Shown in pieces: positions 1-10,151 of a stretch of 64,000 nt of DNA; within the stretch, counting starts at the first letter, position 1; every line of letters starts with the position of its first letter. Position numbers and translations under genes: made by a program. The notes beneath the pieces are model-generated. The model was not told the DNA's origin. It ran no database searches and saw nothing but the letters and a program-made list of their open reading frames with translations. Source of the DNA: Saccharum officinarum (taxonomy: Eukaryota; Streptophyta; Magnoliopsida; Poales; Poaceae); assembly GCA_020631735.1 (NCBI GenBank), contig CM036197.1:42703880-42767879 (forward strand). The letters are read 5' to 3'.

Positions 1-949
1 CCGAGATCGAACCGGCCCAACTCCTGATTTTCAAATCGAAGTTCGTGGCTGAAAATCTCTGTCGACAGTCGACTCCATCAGCCTCCCCCCAATGGCAGCG
101 CTTGACAGCTAGTCGTCGTCAGGCTCAGCCATCGCCTTGGGTCAACGCGCGCTGCTTGCTCCCCGTGCTGCATAGCAAAAGAAGCGACGACACCGACGCC
201 GTCGCCATGGTTCACACCAGTCAACATCTCTTTTTTGCCAAGGGCCCAATCGATAGCAGCTTTGTTCTTCGATTCACCGGTGCCCCTGGCTTGCTGGTTG
301 CTGGCTGTTGCTCGACGCAGGCGTCGTTTTCCAACCGTCGCTGTACCATGACCTGGCCCGTTTCAGAATCACTCAAGCTTCGACCAATCGTTGGAGCAAG
401 GGTACTGATGAGCTCGGCGAGGTCAAGTTTAATAAAGCTGTTGCTGTTTCACGGTGTATTCTAGAGTGATCATGCATCAGCTGCAAAAGGGCCGGGTTGT
501 GCATGTCTTGCCGATCAATCAGACACAAAAATCAGCAGTCCAACCACCGAGAAAGAAAGATCAAAGATGTCCATACAAAAGTCTACGGTCGTATTCGTTT
601 GATTTCAGCAGATGTTTACCCTGTTGCGTGCACAGCAGTCATGCATTAGGAAATACTCCGTATAAGTTTACACCGTCCTCTCCTCGTCTCGCATGTTCAC
701 GAGGGTTACTCTGATCTGGTTGAAGTGGATGTGACTCTCCTTTATGTGCATATACTAGTGGTAGTGGCAGCATTAGTCACGTATCATCCATGAGCTAGCA
801 CTCTGCGCATCTTGTAGCTTATCGCCTTATCCGTGCATGGACTAAGTCAATTTTGTATTGCCACCACTCGTACCGTCGCACGCAATCGCGATTTTTTTTG
901 ATAATGAAGTTTCTCTTTTACAGGAGGACTATAGATTTAAATTAATTTT
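1..949. other. Left edge, no gene recognised
   Basis: I see no gene I can support here. A 139-codon open frame runs on the plus strand (45-464), but its translation has no motif I recognise and is basic and Ser/Arg-rich like a chance frame in GC-rich DNA. On the minus strand an ATG at 208 opens a 26-codon frame with a hydrophobic start; it could be the beginning of a transit or signal peptide or a chance frame. From about 720 the DNA becomes AT-rich with no coding signal. Confidence 0.4.
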
Positions 950-1132
950 CATCATTAGAAAAAATAATAGTAGAAATGTTTAGAGTACATCTTATTGACA
1001 CCATAGGCGCCGTTAAGGCGTGTTGTATTGAATATTTTCTCTACCTTAATATAGAGACGCACAAACCTTTTGCGTGATCGAAAAAAAATCATCTTTAGAA
1101 AAAAAATAATAGTAGAAATGTTTAGAGTACAT
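950..1132 (+). mobile_element. 5'-truncated LINE remnant with long target-site duplication
   Basis: The core at 991-1089 ends in a segment (1041-1088) that resembles the usual 3' end of grass LINEs: a TTAATATAGAGACGCAC stretch, then CTTTTGCGTG, then an A-run. It is bounded by two nearly identical copies of a roughly 41-bp sequence (950-990 and 1090-1132, both ending in TAGAAATGTTTAGAGTACAT). A 3' tail ending in poly(A) between direct repeats is the expected product of target-primed reverse transcription of a severely 5'-truncated LINE. The TSD is longer than the 10-20 bp usual for plant LINEs, so an unrelated local duplication is the alternative. Confidence 0.6.
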
Positions 1133-1256
1133 ATATAAATAATTCCTGGGTAACATTTGTGCTTAATGTTAAAGTTTCTGCCAAAATTTTGCATCATCAA
1201 CCAGACATGTATGACGGTATACAATGCTTGATTGAAATATGCATAATGCATGTAGA

Positions 1257-1327
1257 TTACTTCTTCCGTTCTAAATTACAAGTCACTTTGATTTTTTGGT
1301 ACATCCATTTTGCTATGCATCTACTAG
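1257..1327 (+). repeat. Stowaway-like MITE, one half only
   Basis: The segment starts TACTTCTTCCGTTCTAAATT and continues with ACAAGTC, a GATTTTTTGGTAC stretch and ATCCATTTTGCTATGCATCTA. This matches the conserved first half of grass Stowaway/mariner MITEs, whose termini resemble CTCCCTCCGT. I do not find the opposite inverted terminus, so this is a truncated copy. Assignment is from memory of the family consensus. Confidence 0.5.
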
Positions 1328-2039
1328 GGGTCCTATTCAGATTGAAAAATTTTACATGAATTCAGAATTCTACAAGGGCCCTAGTTTCAAATCTAAATAC
1401 CTACAATTTCATCAAAATCTGACGAAGAACTATCTAAATTAAATTTTAAAAAAAATGAAATATACAAGAACTAATTAGAATGATCCAAAGGAAATATGAA
1501 TGAAGCATTATCAATGGGTACTAGTTACTCTACCTCTACTTTCTTGTTGGCGTGTGATGTCATGATTCTAACTAGATTTTGACTTTCAAATTTTTTATTC
1601 AACAAACTTTTTATCCTCATGTTAATGTAGAGTCTTCTTTTGTATTTTATTAAAAATAAATATTTATGGTCTTATACCGCACTCTTAACTACTGTGATGG
1701 CACACAGCTCAAAATTGATTGTGTAGTTTGAAGTGAGATCTAGGATATGCCAACATGCTAACGTCAAGAGATGTAATATTTTGTGCCAACCAACGCTACT
1801 TATTATACTAAAAAGAAATTTATAAATTTACTAATGGAGCTTCACCATAAAATTTTAATGGAAATATATTGACTTTATATAAGGTAATAAATTCCATATA
1901 TTATTGCCATAAATATTATTATAATTTTACATAAATTCTTGGTATCATTGATACGTGTCACGAAGAGAACATTGTTCATGATTGTTCATGTATATTTGAT
2001 ATGCAGGATGGCACAATATGTATGTTTACTATAGGTTAG
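1328..2039. other. AT-rich intergenic DNA
   Basis: No open frame of note, no terminal repeats and no RNA gene could be recognised. The stretch has short A and T runs and looks like decayed intergenic sequence. Confidence 0.5.
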
Positions 2040-2381
2040 TATTTTCTATTAACAGCGAACTAATAATAGATCAGTTGGTTGGGTTCCTTACAGTGGAACC
2101 TGCCCACCGGATTCAAGTCCTCGACCTGGCACGGGTGCTCACATTTTCCTGCATTTATTCTAGGATTTAACGGCAATATGCTTTCAATGATAGGCGACGT
2201 CCCCGTCGACAACAAGGCGCCTGTGGTGACTTCGTGAATCTCAAGATCTACCGGCTCAGTCCTTCGGAGGTGCTAATAGGAGTCGGGTTTACATACATGT
2301 ATTCATAAGGGTGAGTGTGCGTGCACGTTAGGTGTCTACATTGTACTGTGTAATTATCAAAAAAAATATTTTCTATTAACA
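2040..2381 (+). mobile_element. tRNA-derived SINE (Au-like) with 15-bp TSD
   Basis: The SINE body spans 2055-2366. It has a pol III A-box-like start (TAGATCAGTTGG) and a B-box-like GGATTCAAGTCC about 35 bp further on. Then follows the body typical of a common grass SINE (GCGACGTCCCCGTCGACAAC, GGCGCCTGTGGTGACTTCGT) and a short A tail. It is flanked by a perfect duplication TATTTTCTATTAACA at 2040-2054 and 2367-2381, which fixes both ends. The B box has one change from GGTTCAAGTCC. It is non-autonomous and probably silent. Confidence 0.88.
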
Positions 2382-2542
2382 ATTATAGAAGTGGATAATT
2401 TAAAAACATATATAGGCATAATTTATGGTTATTTAAACATTTCCGTTAATAGCATATATCGATAATGCACCGTTCATGTTGTCAACTTGCTTAATCTCTA
2501 TATTTTGGAACCAAACAAGGGAAAAAAAACTAAACTACCTAT

Positions 2543-3314
2543 ATTTGTGTTGGGAAACTGTTCCAGCGGGGTGATAGTGTGGTTGGATGGGTCCTCCGCC
2601 GGGGTGCGGGCAGAGGTTAAGGAAGAATGGGCTTAGAGAAAACACAGGTGGGACCCAAGAAAGCTAGGGCTTCATTACTGTATTCATCAACCTCTTCTCC
2701 ATACATTTACATCCCCCTATTTATAAGGCACCATTTGAGTAAGAGCTACAATTCAATTATACCCCATGATGGTGGAGGTATATTCTACTCGCTTTCCCTT
2801 TCCAAGACCTTCCTTCATGGTCTTTTTGTCTTCCCCCTTGGCTTGGGCTGGGCCGTAGGTCGTGGGCCGTCTGCTGAGGCCTGTTTGTCGCTCACGGTCG
2901 TGGAAGCCCAGTTCATCCCGACCTCTACTTACGTAGTGCGGCCCGGACCTCCGCCTCAAGGGGCGGAGGGCATACCTTCGCCCGAAGGAGCGGAGGCCGA
3001 GTCCTCGCCTAAGTTCCGGTCGTCAACCGACCGTGGAATCGTCATCTTGCACAGCGACATGAGCAGAGCATCTTAATTAGGGTTAGCAAATGGAGCTTCT
3101 ACCTGTGCCCTGTTGATACCTCAGACCGTAACGCGCCGGAGGTTCTGCGTTCTGCCTTCCTATTTCCGCCGTTCTGAGCGTGCACCGCACTGCCACCTAA
3201 CGGTTGCGCCTTTGGACACTGGCTACCAACCTCCGCCTGGAGGACCGAAGGCTACCAGTTCACTATGCTCGCGAGAACCCCCGTCGCCTAGGGGAGGCTC
3301 TCCCCAACAATTTG
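2543..3314 (-). mobile_element. Solo LTR, 762 bp, TSD ATTTG
   Basis: The LTR spans 2548-3309 and has termini TGTTGGG and CCCAACA. It is flanked on both sides by the same 5 bp, ATTTG (2543-2547 and 3310-3314). A TATAAATA box lies on the minus strand at 2718-2725, so the LTR is oriented right to left. There is no internal retrotransposon domain on either side, so this is a solo LTR left by recombination between two LTRs. The open frames inside it (for example 2627-3076 plus) are not supported as genes. I cannot name the family. Confidence 0.9.
2718..2725 (-). promoter_or_regulatory. TATA box of the solo LTR
   Basis: TATAAATA on the minus strand, followed in transcript direction by a GC-poor leader. 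It gives the orientation of the LTR. Confidence 0.55.
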
Positions 3315-3510
3315 GAACTGAGTAATAATAAATAATAGGGGGTGTTAGATTAGAATAAGAGATACAATTGGTGCGACCTTGTAAATTTATCGGTGCGAGT
3401 TCGTTAAAAAAATTAAATTGCCTAATAAATTAGGGCCACGAATAATTTTAATACGAATTTCGTGCTAAATAAATATGCAACCAATGGAAAGCACCAACAT
3501 TGCGAGCGAT

Positions 3511-4506
3511 ATATAACGAGGAAAAAGTCTACTTAACCCCCTCAACTATTAATGATTGTCTACTCCACCCCTCACCTATAAAACTAGGTATTCTATCCCT
3601 TAAACTATTTAAAACCGTCTAAATAACCCTCTGAGGCGGTTTTGAAAATGGTTTTTGCTGACGTGACATATTAAAAAGTCTATATAACCCCCTAACATAT
3701 CAAAGATTGACTGCATGACCACCTCAACTATAAAATATGATATTGTAGTCCTTAAAGCATCTAATAATGTTCAAATGATGGTCATGTATTGGGCATTGTA
3801 TCACACCACACTGCCCTAAGCACACATGCTATCAGCTGCCTCACTCTCTAAACTCTTTCTAGGCTTGTGGCACCGCGCCGGTGAACACCACCTTGTTTCC
3901 TACTCCACCTCATGCACTCATCGACGACAGAGAGCACATGCCGACGCTTGCGCCCTTTTAGTCATCCAGCTCCTCCTACTCCCACATCCTCGCCCCCTTT
4001 TGCTTTCTCCTCCAATTGCTATTAAAAAATTGAAGGACAACCGGATAGCGGACGTGGCAGGGGCGTGCTTGAGCTGAATACCATCGACGGGTGATGGGAG
4101 GTGAAGCAGGAGACAAGATGGCCTGCCTATAAAGAGTAGGGAGGTGAAGGCAACAAATAGACTGCGTGCAAGCATGTGTGTTTAGGCCAGTATGGTGGGA
4201 CACAGTGTACAAACGACCCTAAAAACCATCCGATGAGTCATTTGAACATTATTTCATGTTTTGCGGGCTATAATATCTCGCTTTATAGTTGAAGGGTCAT
4301 GTAGTCAATCCTTCATATGTCAGGGGTTATATAGACTTTTTAATATGGCATGTCGGCAAAAACCACTTTTAAAACCACCTTAGAGGGTTATATTTAGACT
4401 ATTTTCAATAGTTTGAAGGGTAGAATAGCTGATTTTATAGGTGAGGAGGTAAAGTAGACAACGAGCAGTAGTCGAGGGGGTTAAGTAGACTTTTTCCGAT
4501 ATAACG
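3511..4506. mobile_element. Long-TIR DNA transposon, non-autonomous (MULE-like or hAT-like)
   Basis: The element runs from about 3519 to 4498 and has very long inverted ends of more than 200 bp: GGAAAAAGTCTACTTAACCC at the left, and its reverse complement at the right ending at 4497. Within the arms, imperfect repeats of the CCCCTCAACTAT type recur several times. The flanks share ATATAACG (3511-3518 and 4499-4506), an 8-bp duplication, possibly 9 bp with a mismatch, so either hAT or Mutator is possible. The central 3800-4200 has no transposase. The right end lies 145 bp before the RLK1 start codon, so the element forms much of its present promoter region. Confidence 0.8.
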
Positions 4507-4568
4507 CTGTCCAGTGAGACCAGGAGCTTTTTGCACAAAGGGGATAAGAGATTCTAGCATCATCTATC

Positions 4569-4646
4569 ATGGAGTCACCAACCAACAGATTTCTCGATAA
4601 GGATAAAAAAAACCCAACAGATTTCTCGATCGTGTTTCCGCCATGA
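4569..4646 (+). promoter_or_regulatory. Upstream ORF overlapping the RLK1 start codon
   Basis: An ATG at 4569 opens a 25-codon frame whose TGA (4644-4646) overlaps the RLK1 ATG (4643-4645) out of frame. If the transcript starts upstream of 4569, ribosomes would meet this ATG first, which would be expected to lower RLK1 translation. The leader also contains a direct repeat of CAACAGATTTCTCGAT (about 4583-4598 and 4615-4630). No transcript start is known. Confidence 0.4.
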
Positions 4647-7600
4647 TTTTCCTCGTGCTCTTGGTTTTTCTCAGAGACTCGGCGGCTGGCATCGCATCTG
4701 ACACGCTCAACAACGGTGGCAACATCACCGATGGTGAGACGTTGGTGTCGTCCGGCAGCTCCTTCACCCTGGGCTTCTTCTCCCCGTCCGGCGTGCCAGC
4801 CAACAGATACCTTGGCATCTGGTTCACCGCGTCCCCGGATGCCGTCTGTTGGGTGGCCAACCGTGACACCCCCCTCAGCAACATCTCAGGAGCAGGAGTA
4901 CTGATGGTCGGCAGCACCGGGAGCCTTTGCCTTCTCGACGGCTCTGGCCAGACCGCATGGTCCTCCAACACGACGAGCTCCGCTCCTGCCGTGGCGCAGC
5001 TACTTGAGTCCGGTAACCTCGTCGTGCGCGAGCAGAGCAGCGGGAAAATGCTCTGGCAGTCGTTCGATCACCCGTCGAACACCTTGCTCGCCGGCATGAG
5101 ACTCGGCAAGGACCCGCAGACCGGCGCGGAGTGGTCGCTCACGTCGTGGCGCGCGCCGAACGACCCGTCGACTGGGGGCTGCCGGCGTGTCATGGACACC
5201 AGGGGGCTGCCGGACTGCGTCTCCTGGAAAGGCAACGCCAAGAAGTACCGAACGGGCCCCTGGAACGGGCTGTGGTTCAGCGGCGTCCTGGAGATGGTGT
5301 CGTACTCGGAGCTGTTCTCCAACCAGGTCGTCGTCCGCCCCGACGAGATCGCGTACATCTTCAACACCTCGGCCAATGCGCCCTTCTCCCGCCTTGTGCT
5401 GAACGAGGTCGGCGTGCTGCAGCGGCTGGCATGGGACCCCGCCAGCCGGGTGTGGAACGTCTTCGTGCAGGCGCCCAGGGACGTCTGCGACGACTACGCC
5501 ATGTGCGGTGCGTTCGGCCTGTGCAACGTGAACACGGCGTCCACGCTGTTCTGCAGCTGCGTCGTGGGGTTCAGCCCCGTCAACCTCTCGCAGTGGTCCA
5601 TGAGGGAGTCCGGTGGCGGGTGCCAGAGGAACGTGCCGCTGGAGTGCGGCAACGGGACGACGACGGACGGGTTCAGGGTGGTGCGGGGAGTGAAGCTCCC
5701 CGACACTGACAACACGACGGTGGACATGGGCGCGACGCTGGAGCAGTGCAGGGCGAGGTGCCTCGCCAACTGCTCCTGTGTGGCCTATGCCGCCGCCGAC
5801 ATCCGAGGAGGCGGTGATGGCAGTGGCTGCGTCATGTGGAAGGATAACATTGTTGATGTCCGGTACGTAGACAAGGGGCAGGATCTCTACCTGAGGTTGG
5901 CCAAGTCTGAATTAGGTAAGTTCCAATTACCCAGTTCTCAATTGCATATACTTTTCTCTCGCAAATGAGAAAGAAGCAAAGTCTCACCGTCCGTTACATT
6001 CGGCGTTCACAAAAAAGATAATCTATTCACTTCGAGTAACATATTTGTGCAGCTAACAGGAAGAGAACGGATGTGGTAAAAATCGTGCTTCCGGTTACGG
6101 CATCTCTGCTTGCACTTGTGGCTGTTGCCCTGTACCTTGTTTGGATATGCAAACTGAGAGGTAGAGCCACTTCACTACTCAGAATGATTCAGAATGTGGT
6201 ATCCCTTCAGAATTACTCTAACAAGTACTAGCAAAGGATACATACTGATCGATATTTCTGTTAGGCCGACGTCGAAACAAGGATGTCCAGAAGAAAGCGA
6301 TGGTTGGATACTTGCCACGTCACATGAACTTGGTGATGAAAATCTAGAACTTCCATTTGTTAGCTTTGAAGATATTGTTACTGCAACAGATAACTTCTCT
6401 GAAGACAATATGCTTGGTCAAGGTGGATTTGGGAAGGTTTACAAGGTAACAAAAAAATATTTTGAACAAAAGTAGTACGAAATTTTAGCCACTCCCTTTT
6501 TCAATTTACTAACGGTGAAATCGTGCAGGGTATGCTGGGCGAGAAGAAAGAAGTTGCAATCAAAAGGCTCGGTCAGGGTTCTGGGCAAGGTGCAGAGGAA
6601 TTCAGAAATGAAGTAGTTTTAATTGCCAAATTGCAGCACAGAAACCTCGTCAGACTTCTTGGTTGCTGCATTTGGGGAGATGAGAAATTGTTGATTTACG
6701 AATATTTGCCAAACAAAAGCTTGGATTGCTTCATTTTTGGTATGTTGAAACTTTGTTTTTTATTTATATAAAAGGAGAGAGCAGCCATAGTTACCATGGA
6801 ATTTACTTACTTATAATATACCATTGTAGATGCTGCAAGAAAAAAGCTCATTGATTGGCCAACAAGGTTCAAGATAATAAAAGGAATATCTAGAGGGCTT
6901 CTTTACCTCCACCAGGATTCATGGTTGACGATAGTTCACAGAGATCTCAAACCAAGAAACATACTGTTAGATGCAGATATGAGCCCTAAGATATCAGATT
7001 TCGGTATGGCAAGAATCTTTGGAGGAAACCAGCATGAAGCAAATACCAATCGAGTTGTTGGGACATAGTGAGTAGTCCACGTGCCCTAGATTTTAAAATA
7101 ACTCTTTGTTTTTCTGCATTTAATAAGCTTCTTACTTAGTGCTAACAATCCTTAAACAGTGGTTACATGTCTCCTGAATATGCTATGGATGGCGCCTTTT
7201 CTGTCAAATCCGATACATACAGCTTTGGTGTCATACTCTTGGAGATTACAAGTGGTTTGAAGATTAGTTTAACCCATATCACGGATTTCCCAAATCTATT
7301 AGCTTATGTAAGTATGTTGGCATGCTTGAAATTTTTACAATGCAACAAAAAAATACTTATTAATGTTCTATGATATTGATTCCATTGGTTCAGGCATGGA
7401 GCTTATGGAATGAAGGAAAGGCAATGGATTTGGTGGACTCATCCCTTGTAAAGAGTTGTTTGCCACATGAAGCCTTAAGGTGTATCCAAATAGGACTCTT
7501 GTGTGTGCAAGACAATCCAAATAGCAGGCCACTCATGTCATCAGTGGTGTTCATGTTGGAGAATGAAACTACAGCACTTTCAGGTCCAAAACAGCCTGTA

Positions 7601-7699
7601 TTTTTTTCACAAAGGTATTCTGAAGCCCAGGAAACAGGAGAAAACACTAGCAGCTCTATGAATAACATGAGCATGACAGTGTTATTAGAGGGACGCTAG
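4643..7699 (+). pseudogene. RLK1: G-type lectin S-receptor-like Ser/Thr kinase, frameshifted
   Basis: Seven exons fit GT-AG rules: 4643-5915, 6053-6160, 6265-6445, 6529-6739, 6830-7067, 7160-7307, 7394-7699. Exon 1 encodes a signal peptide (about residues 1-16), a B-lectin domain (WVANRD near residue 70), an S-locus glycoprotein region (TGPWNG near 205) and a Cys-rich PAN domain (near 365). Exon 2 encodes one transmembrane helix. Exons 3-7 encode the kinase: Gly loop [11 protein letters not shown], Lys in VAIK, HRDLK, DFG and SPEYA, then a DUF3403-type tail ending LEGR. It would be a plasma-membrane receptor kinase. In exon 3 the spliced frame runs into TAG at 6345-6347. Compared with RLK3, one base is missing at about 6311-6325, after which the kinase frame is clean. 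No nearby acceptor restores the frame. The rest looks preserved, so a sequencing error is possible. HRDLKPRN replaces the usual HRDLKASN. Confidence 0.9.
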
Positions 7700-7837
7700 A
7701 TGGTTAGGTTATGCAATGTTTGTATGTGTAGATAATTTCCTGTAGCAGATCTGTAATACATTAGTAGTTTGCATACTTCTCTTATATTTTTTTATTGCGA
7801 AGATTCTTTTATCTTTGGCAATTTTTTTAATAACTAT

Positions 7838-8034
7838 ACTGGTTTTTGTTGAAGGGCAGGCCTGGTGCAGTTGGTGAGTGCTAGCTCGCCGAGTCACCAG
7901 GTCCTGGGTTCGAAGCCGTCTCTCTGCAGAATTTCTGTGGGGGTAAGACTTTGCTTCGGTTATTTCCTTCCCCAGACCCCACTCGTGTGGGAGCCTCTGG
8001 CACTGGGTCTGCCCTTTTTTACTGGTTTTTGTTG
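7838..8034 (+). mobile_element. tRNA-derived SINE with 14-bp TSD
   Basis: The body (about 7852-8020) starts GGGCAGGCCTGGTGCAGTTG (A-box part), has the B box GGTTCGAAGCC, the family sequence CCCCAGACCCCACTCGTGTG, and ends CTGGGTCTGCCC plus a T6 run. A perfect duplication ACTGGTTTTTGTTG flanks it (7838-7851 and 8021-8034). It lies about 140 bp after the RLK1 stop codon, so it may sit within or just past the 3' UTR. Confidence 0.88.
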
Positions 8035-8085
8035 CGTCTCCTTATTGTGTGAAACTGTACATATTATAATATAATTAAGTTATCA

Positions 8086-8114
8086 CTAGGTTCGTGCCCA
8101 TGCGTTGCTACGGG
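8086..8114 (-). mobile_element. Helitron-like 3' terminus
   Basis: Read on the minus strand, this is a GC-rich hairpin-like CCCGTAGCAACGCATGGG followed by CACGAAC and CTAG, with T as the next host base. That is the pattern of grass Helitron 3' ends (hairpin, then CTRR, inserted between A and T). The element would extend rightwards from 8086. I could not find its 5' TC end, so its length is unknown. The minus-strand exon fragments at 8.36-9.78 kb could be cargo. Confidence 0.5.
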
Positions 8115-8359
8115 ACAGCTAAACTTTTGTACTAAAAACACACGGATCGCACGATCAGATAACAATACTGTGAAATTAAATATCAACATTAAAGTGACAT
8201 TTAATCCAAAAGGCAAAGTTCATAAAATTAACACAGTCAGAGAGAGCGCGGCGTCACAAGCTCTCAAACTTTACTGTATGGACCTTTCCGTGATGTGGCT
8301 AAGATAATATTTTATATCGACAGAAAGAAATCTTCAATATCAATTTCTTTCGTACGCCA

Positions 8360-9778
8360 TTAAATCCACGAATAAGTTCTGCCCCATCTCCATACGATCC
8401 TATACACTGGACGCTGGGAAGTGCAACGGTTACGGTAATTGGCTTCAATGATCTCATCCTTTTCTCCATCCCGCTTCATGGTTACAGTTATACACGCACT
8501 TTCAAGATAGACCGTACCTCCCGACCTCTTTATCAAACTCTCGTAGACCTTCAGCAGCTTAATATAAGCATGATCTACATACATTGAGCCAATAAAAACA
8601 AAGGACATTGAAGTTGCCTATGTTTCATTGAGTATTATGACTTGCATCTATTACCACCTCACACAGGAATTCATATGGCTGAAAAAGGCATTCCATGTGC
8701 TTTTCTCGATACTGGAACATCATCAATGAGCACAAGCTGCTCCTTCCTAGGTGAAGATGGATTTTTTTTGACAGATACAATTATGGCTGTATCACTTTGG
8801 ATACAAACATAATCTGAAAATGACAACATACTTGTAAGATTAATTGTATAGGATTAGTTAATACTATTGCAGGTATTAATTATTATTAAAAATAGATAAC
8901 AAATGAATAGCGTAATGGATGAAAAGTACAATACCTTGTGGCACAAACAATGTGAGCCGACAATGATTTTTTAGGTTTGTTATGCATCAAACCCTCTATC
9001 AATTCATTATGCAACAATTCTTTTTCTTTTGATGGATCCGCATCTGGAGAATCTCTTTGAGCCAGCTTGTGAACATCAACCTTTGTCATATTAGGGCGTG
9101 TTCAGATCCCAAAATTTTTGGGAAAAAATTACTGTAGCACTTTCGTTGTTATTTGGTAAAAATTGTCCAACCATGGACTAACTAGGCTCAAAAGATTCGT
9201 CTCGACATTTACAGACAAACTATGCAATTAGTTATTTTTTTACCTACATTTAATGCTCCATGCATGCATCCAAAGATTCAATGTGATGGGTGAAAGAGGA
9301 AATATTTTGGGTTTGCATGGGAAGTGAACGGGGCCTTAGCGTCTTCCTTGGCGGTACCGTCCTTCAACTGTGAGCCCATTGCATCTTTCCATTCATCCTT
9401 TGCAGTGTCTTTCATCATGCTCTTGTCCGCCTTATACTCTGCATATGGCTTGTGTCACCATGGTCGGCTACCTGAGCAATGTATATTGCAAAAACAAGGG
9501 TGCCACATGTAATACAATTCTTTATGATTGTAACCTCCAAACGCAAGGAACTGAAAAAAAATCCTTGTTTTACCTGTCCAGCACGAGCTTCACCTCGTAG
9601 TGTGCCTGATCGTCCCGATCACCGCACTCTTTGTGCTCCGTATTGGTTGTACCTATATCATCATCTACGGAACCATTTAGTCCTAACATCTCCATATCAT
9701 AGTTTGTCTCCTCACCTGGTGGCTCATTCCTATCATTACTTTGTCCGGTGGGGACATGTTCTTCAATTCCATGGTTTC
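8360..9778 (-). pseudogene. Unrecognised minus-strand gene fragment, split by a MITE
   Basis: Several minus-strand open blocks have plausible splice borders. Block 1 (9574-9778) follows an acceptor TATGTGCAG and ends at a donor GTAAAAC; it is acidic and Asp/Glu-rich. Block 2 runs from about 9454 to 8935, is open across the insertion site of a MITE, and ends at donor GTATTG after a Lys/Glu-rich stretch (QRDSPDADPSKEKELLHNEL). Block 3 (8574-8360) follows an acceptor TATGTAG and ends at a stop. The phases of blocks 1 and 2 do not join cleanly and a TGA lies just before block 2, so the gene is probably broken. I do not recognise the protein. It may be a captured host gene inside the Helitron ending at 8086. 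Confidence 0.35.
9091..9338. mobile_element. Tourist-like (PIF/Harbinger) MITE, TSD TTA
   Basis: The element spans 9094-9335 (242 bp) with inverted ends GGGCGTGTTCAG and, at the right, the complement of GGCCCCGTTCAC. Both flanks are TTA, as expected for PIF/Harbinger. Internal words such as GTAGCACTTTCGTT and ACTAGGCTCAAAAGATTCGT are shared with the copies at 39.5 kb and 42.4 kb and are typical of a common grass MITE. Removing it restores an open frame in the surrounding minus-strand exon. Confidence 0.82.
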
Positions 9779-9784
9779 CTGCAC

Positions 9785-10146
9785 ATAGTAAATGGAGATA
9801 ACATAAAATCGTATTATCTCTTGTGTCGCCCCTTTTAGATTAATGTCGTTTCCTACTGGTATTAATCTTTTGTATTAGAAATATTGGAATAATACTTTTC
9901 CTCTTTGTAGGGAGAACTATCATTCCTACAATGGAGTTTCACGATGCATTTATTTCAACCGGATGCTCATGAATTCTGAAATACGATGCTCAAGTACAGC
10001 CGATGGAAAATTTTCATGTCATGTTTATGCATGGTCCTTTTTCATTTTTATGATGCAACTTATCATTTCCCCATCGTTAGTTGGACACGTTTGTTTTCGT
10101 GTATACATAAGAATTGGCCTTAACTATTTAGTACCAACTGTGATGG
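9785..10146 (+). other. Flank of the gypsy insertion, possible exon remnant
   Basis: A plus-strand open frame lies after a TTTGTAG acceptor-like site at about 9911 and runs to the gypsy insertion at 10152. The other side of that insertion (22617 onwards) continues the original locus. The translated block (ending in a hydrophobic stretch) is not recognised. Low coding confidence. Confidence 0.25.
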
Positions 10147-10151
10147 GTATG

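Noticed and set aside
45..464. 139-codon plus-strand open frame at the left edge
   Set aside because: No motif, no splice context, and a composition expected by chance in GC-rich DNA.
2069..2130. tRNA-like A and B boxes as a tRNA gene
   Set aside because: The boxes belong to a SINE with TSD; no cloverleaf can be drawn. The same applies at 7854-7920.
2627..3325. Open frames inside the left solo LTR
   Set aside because: They lie wholly within an LTR bounded by a perfect TSD, antisense to its promoter, and show no domain.
6194..6475. Alternative start of RLK1 kinase at 6194
   Set aside because: The frame is open there only because the 1-nt loss shifts it; the juxtamembrane residues do not match paralogs until after the shift.
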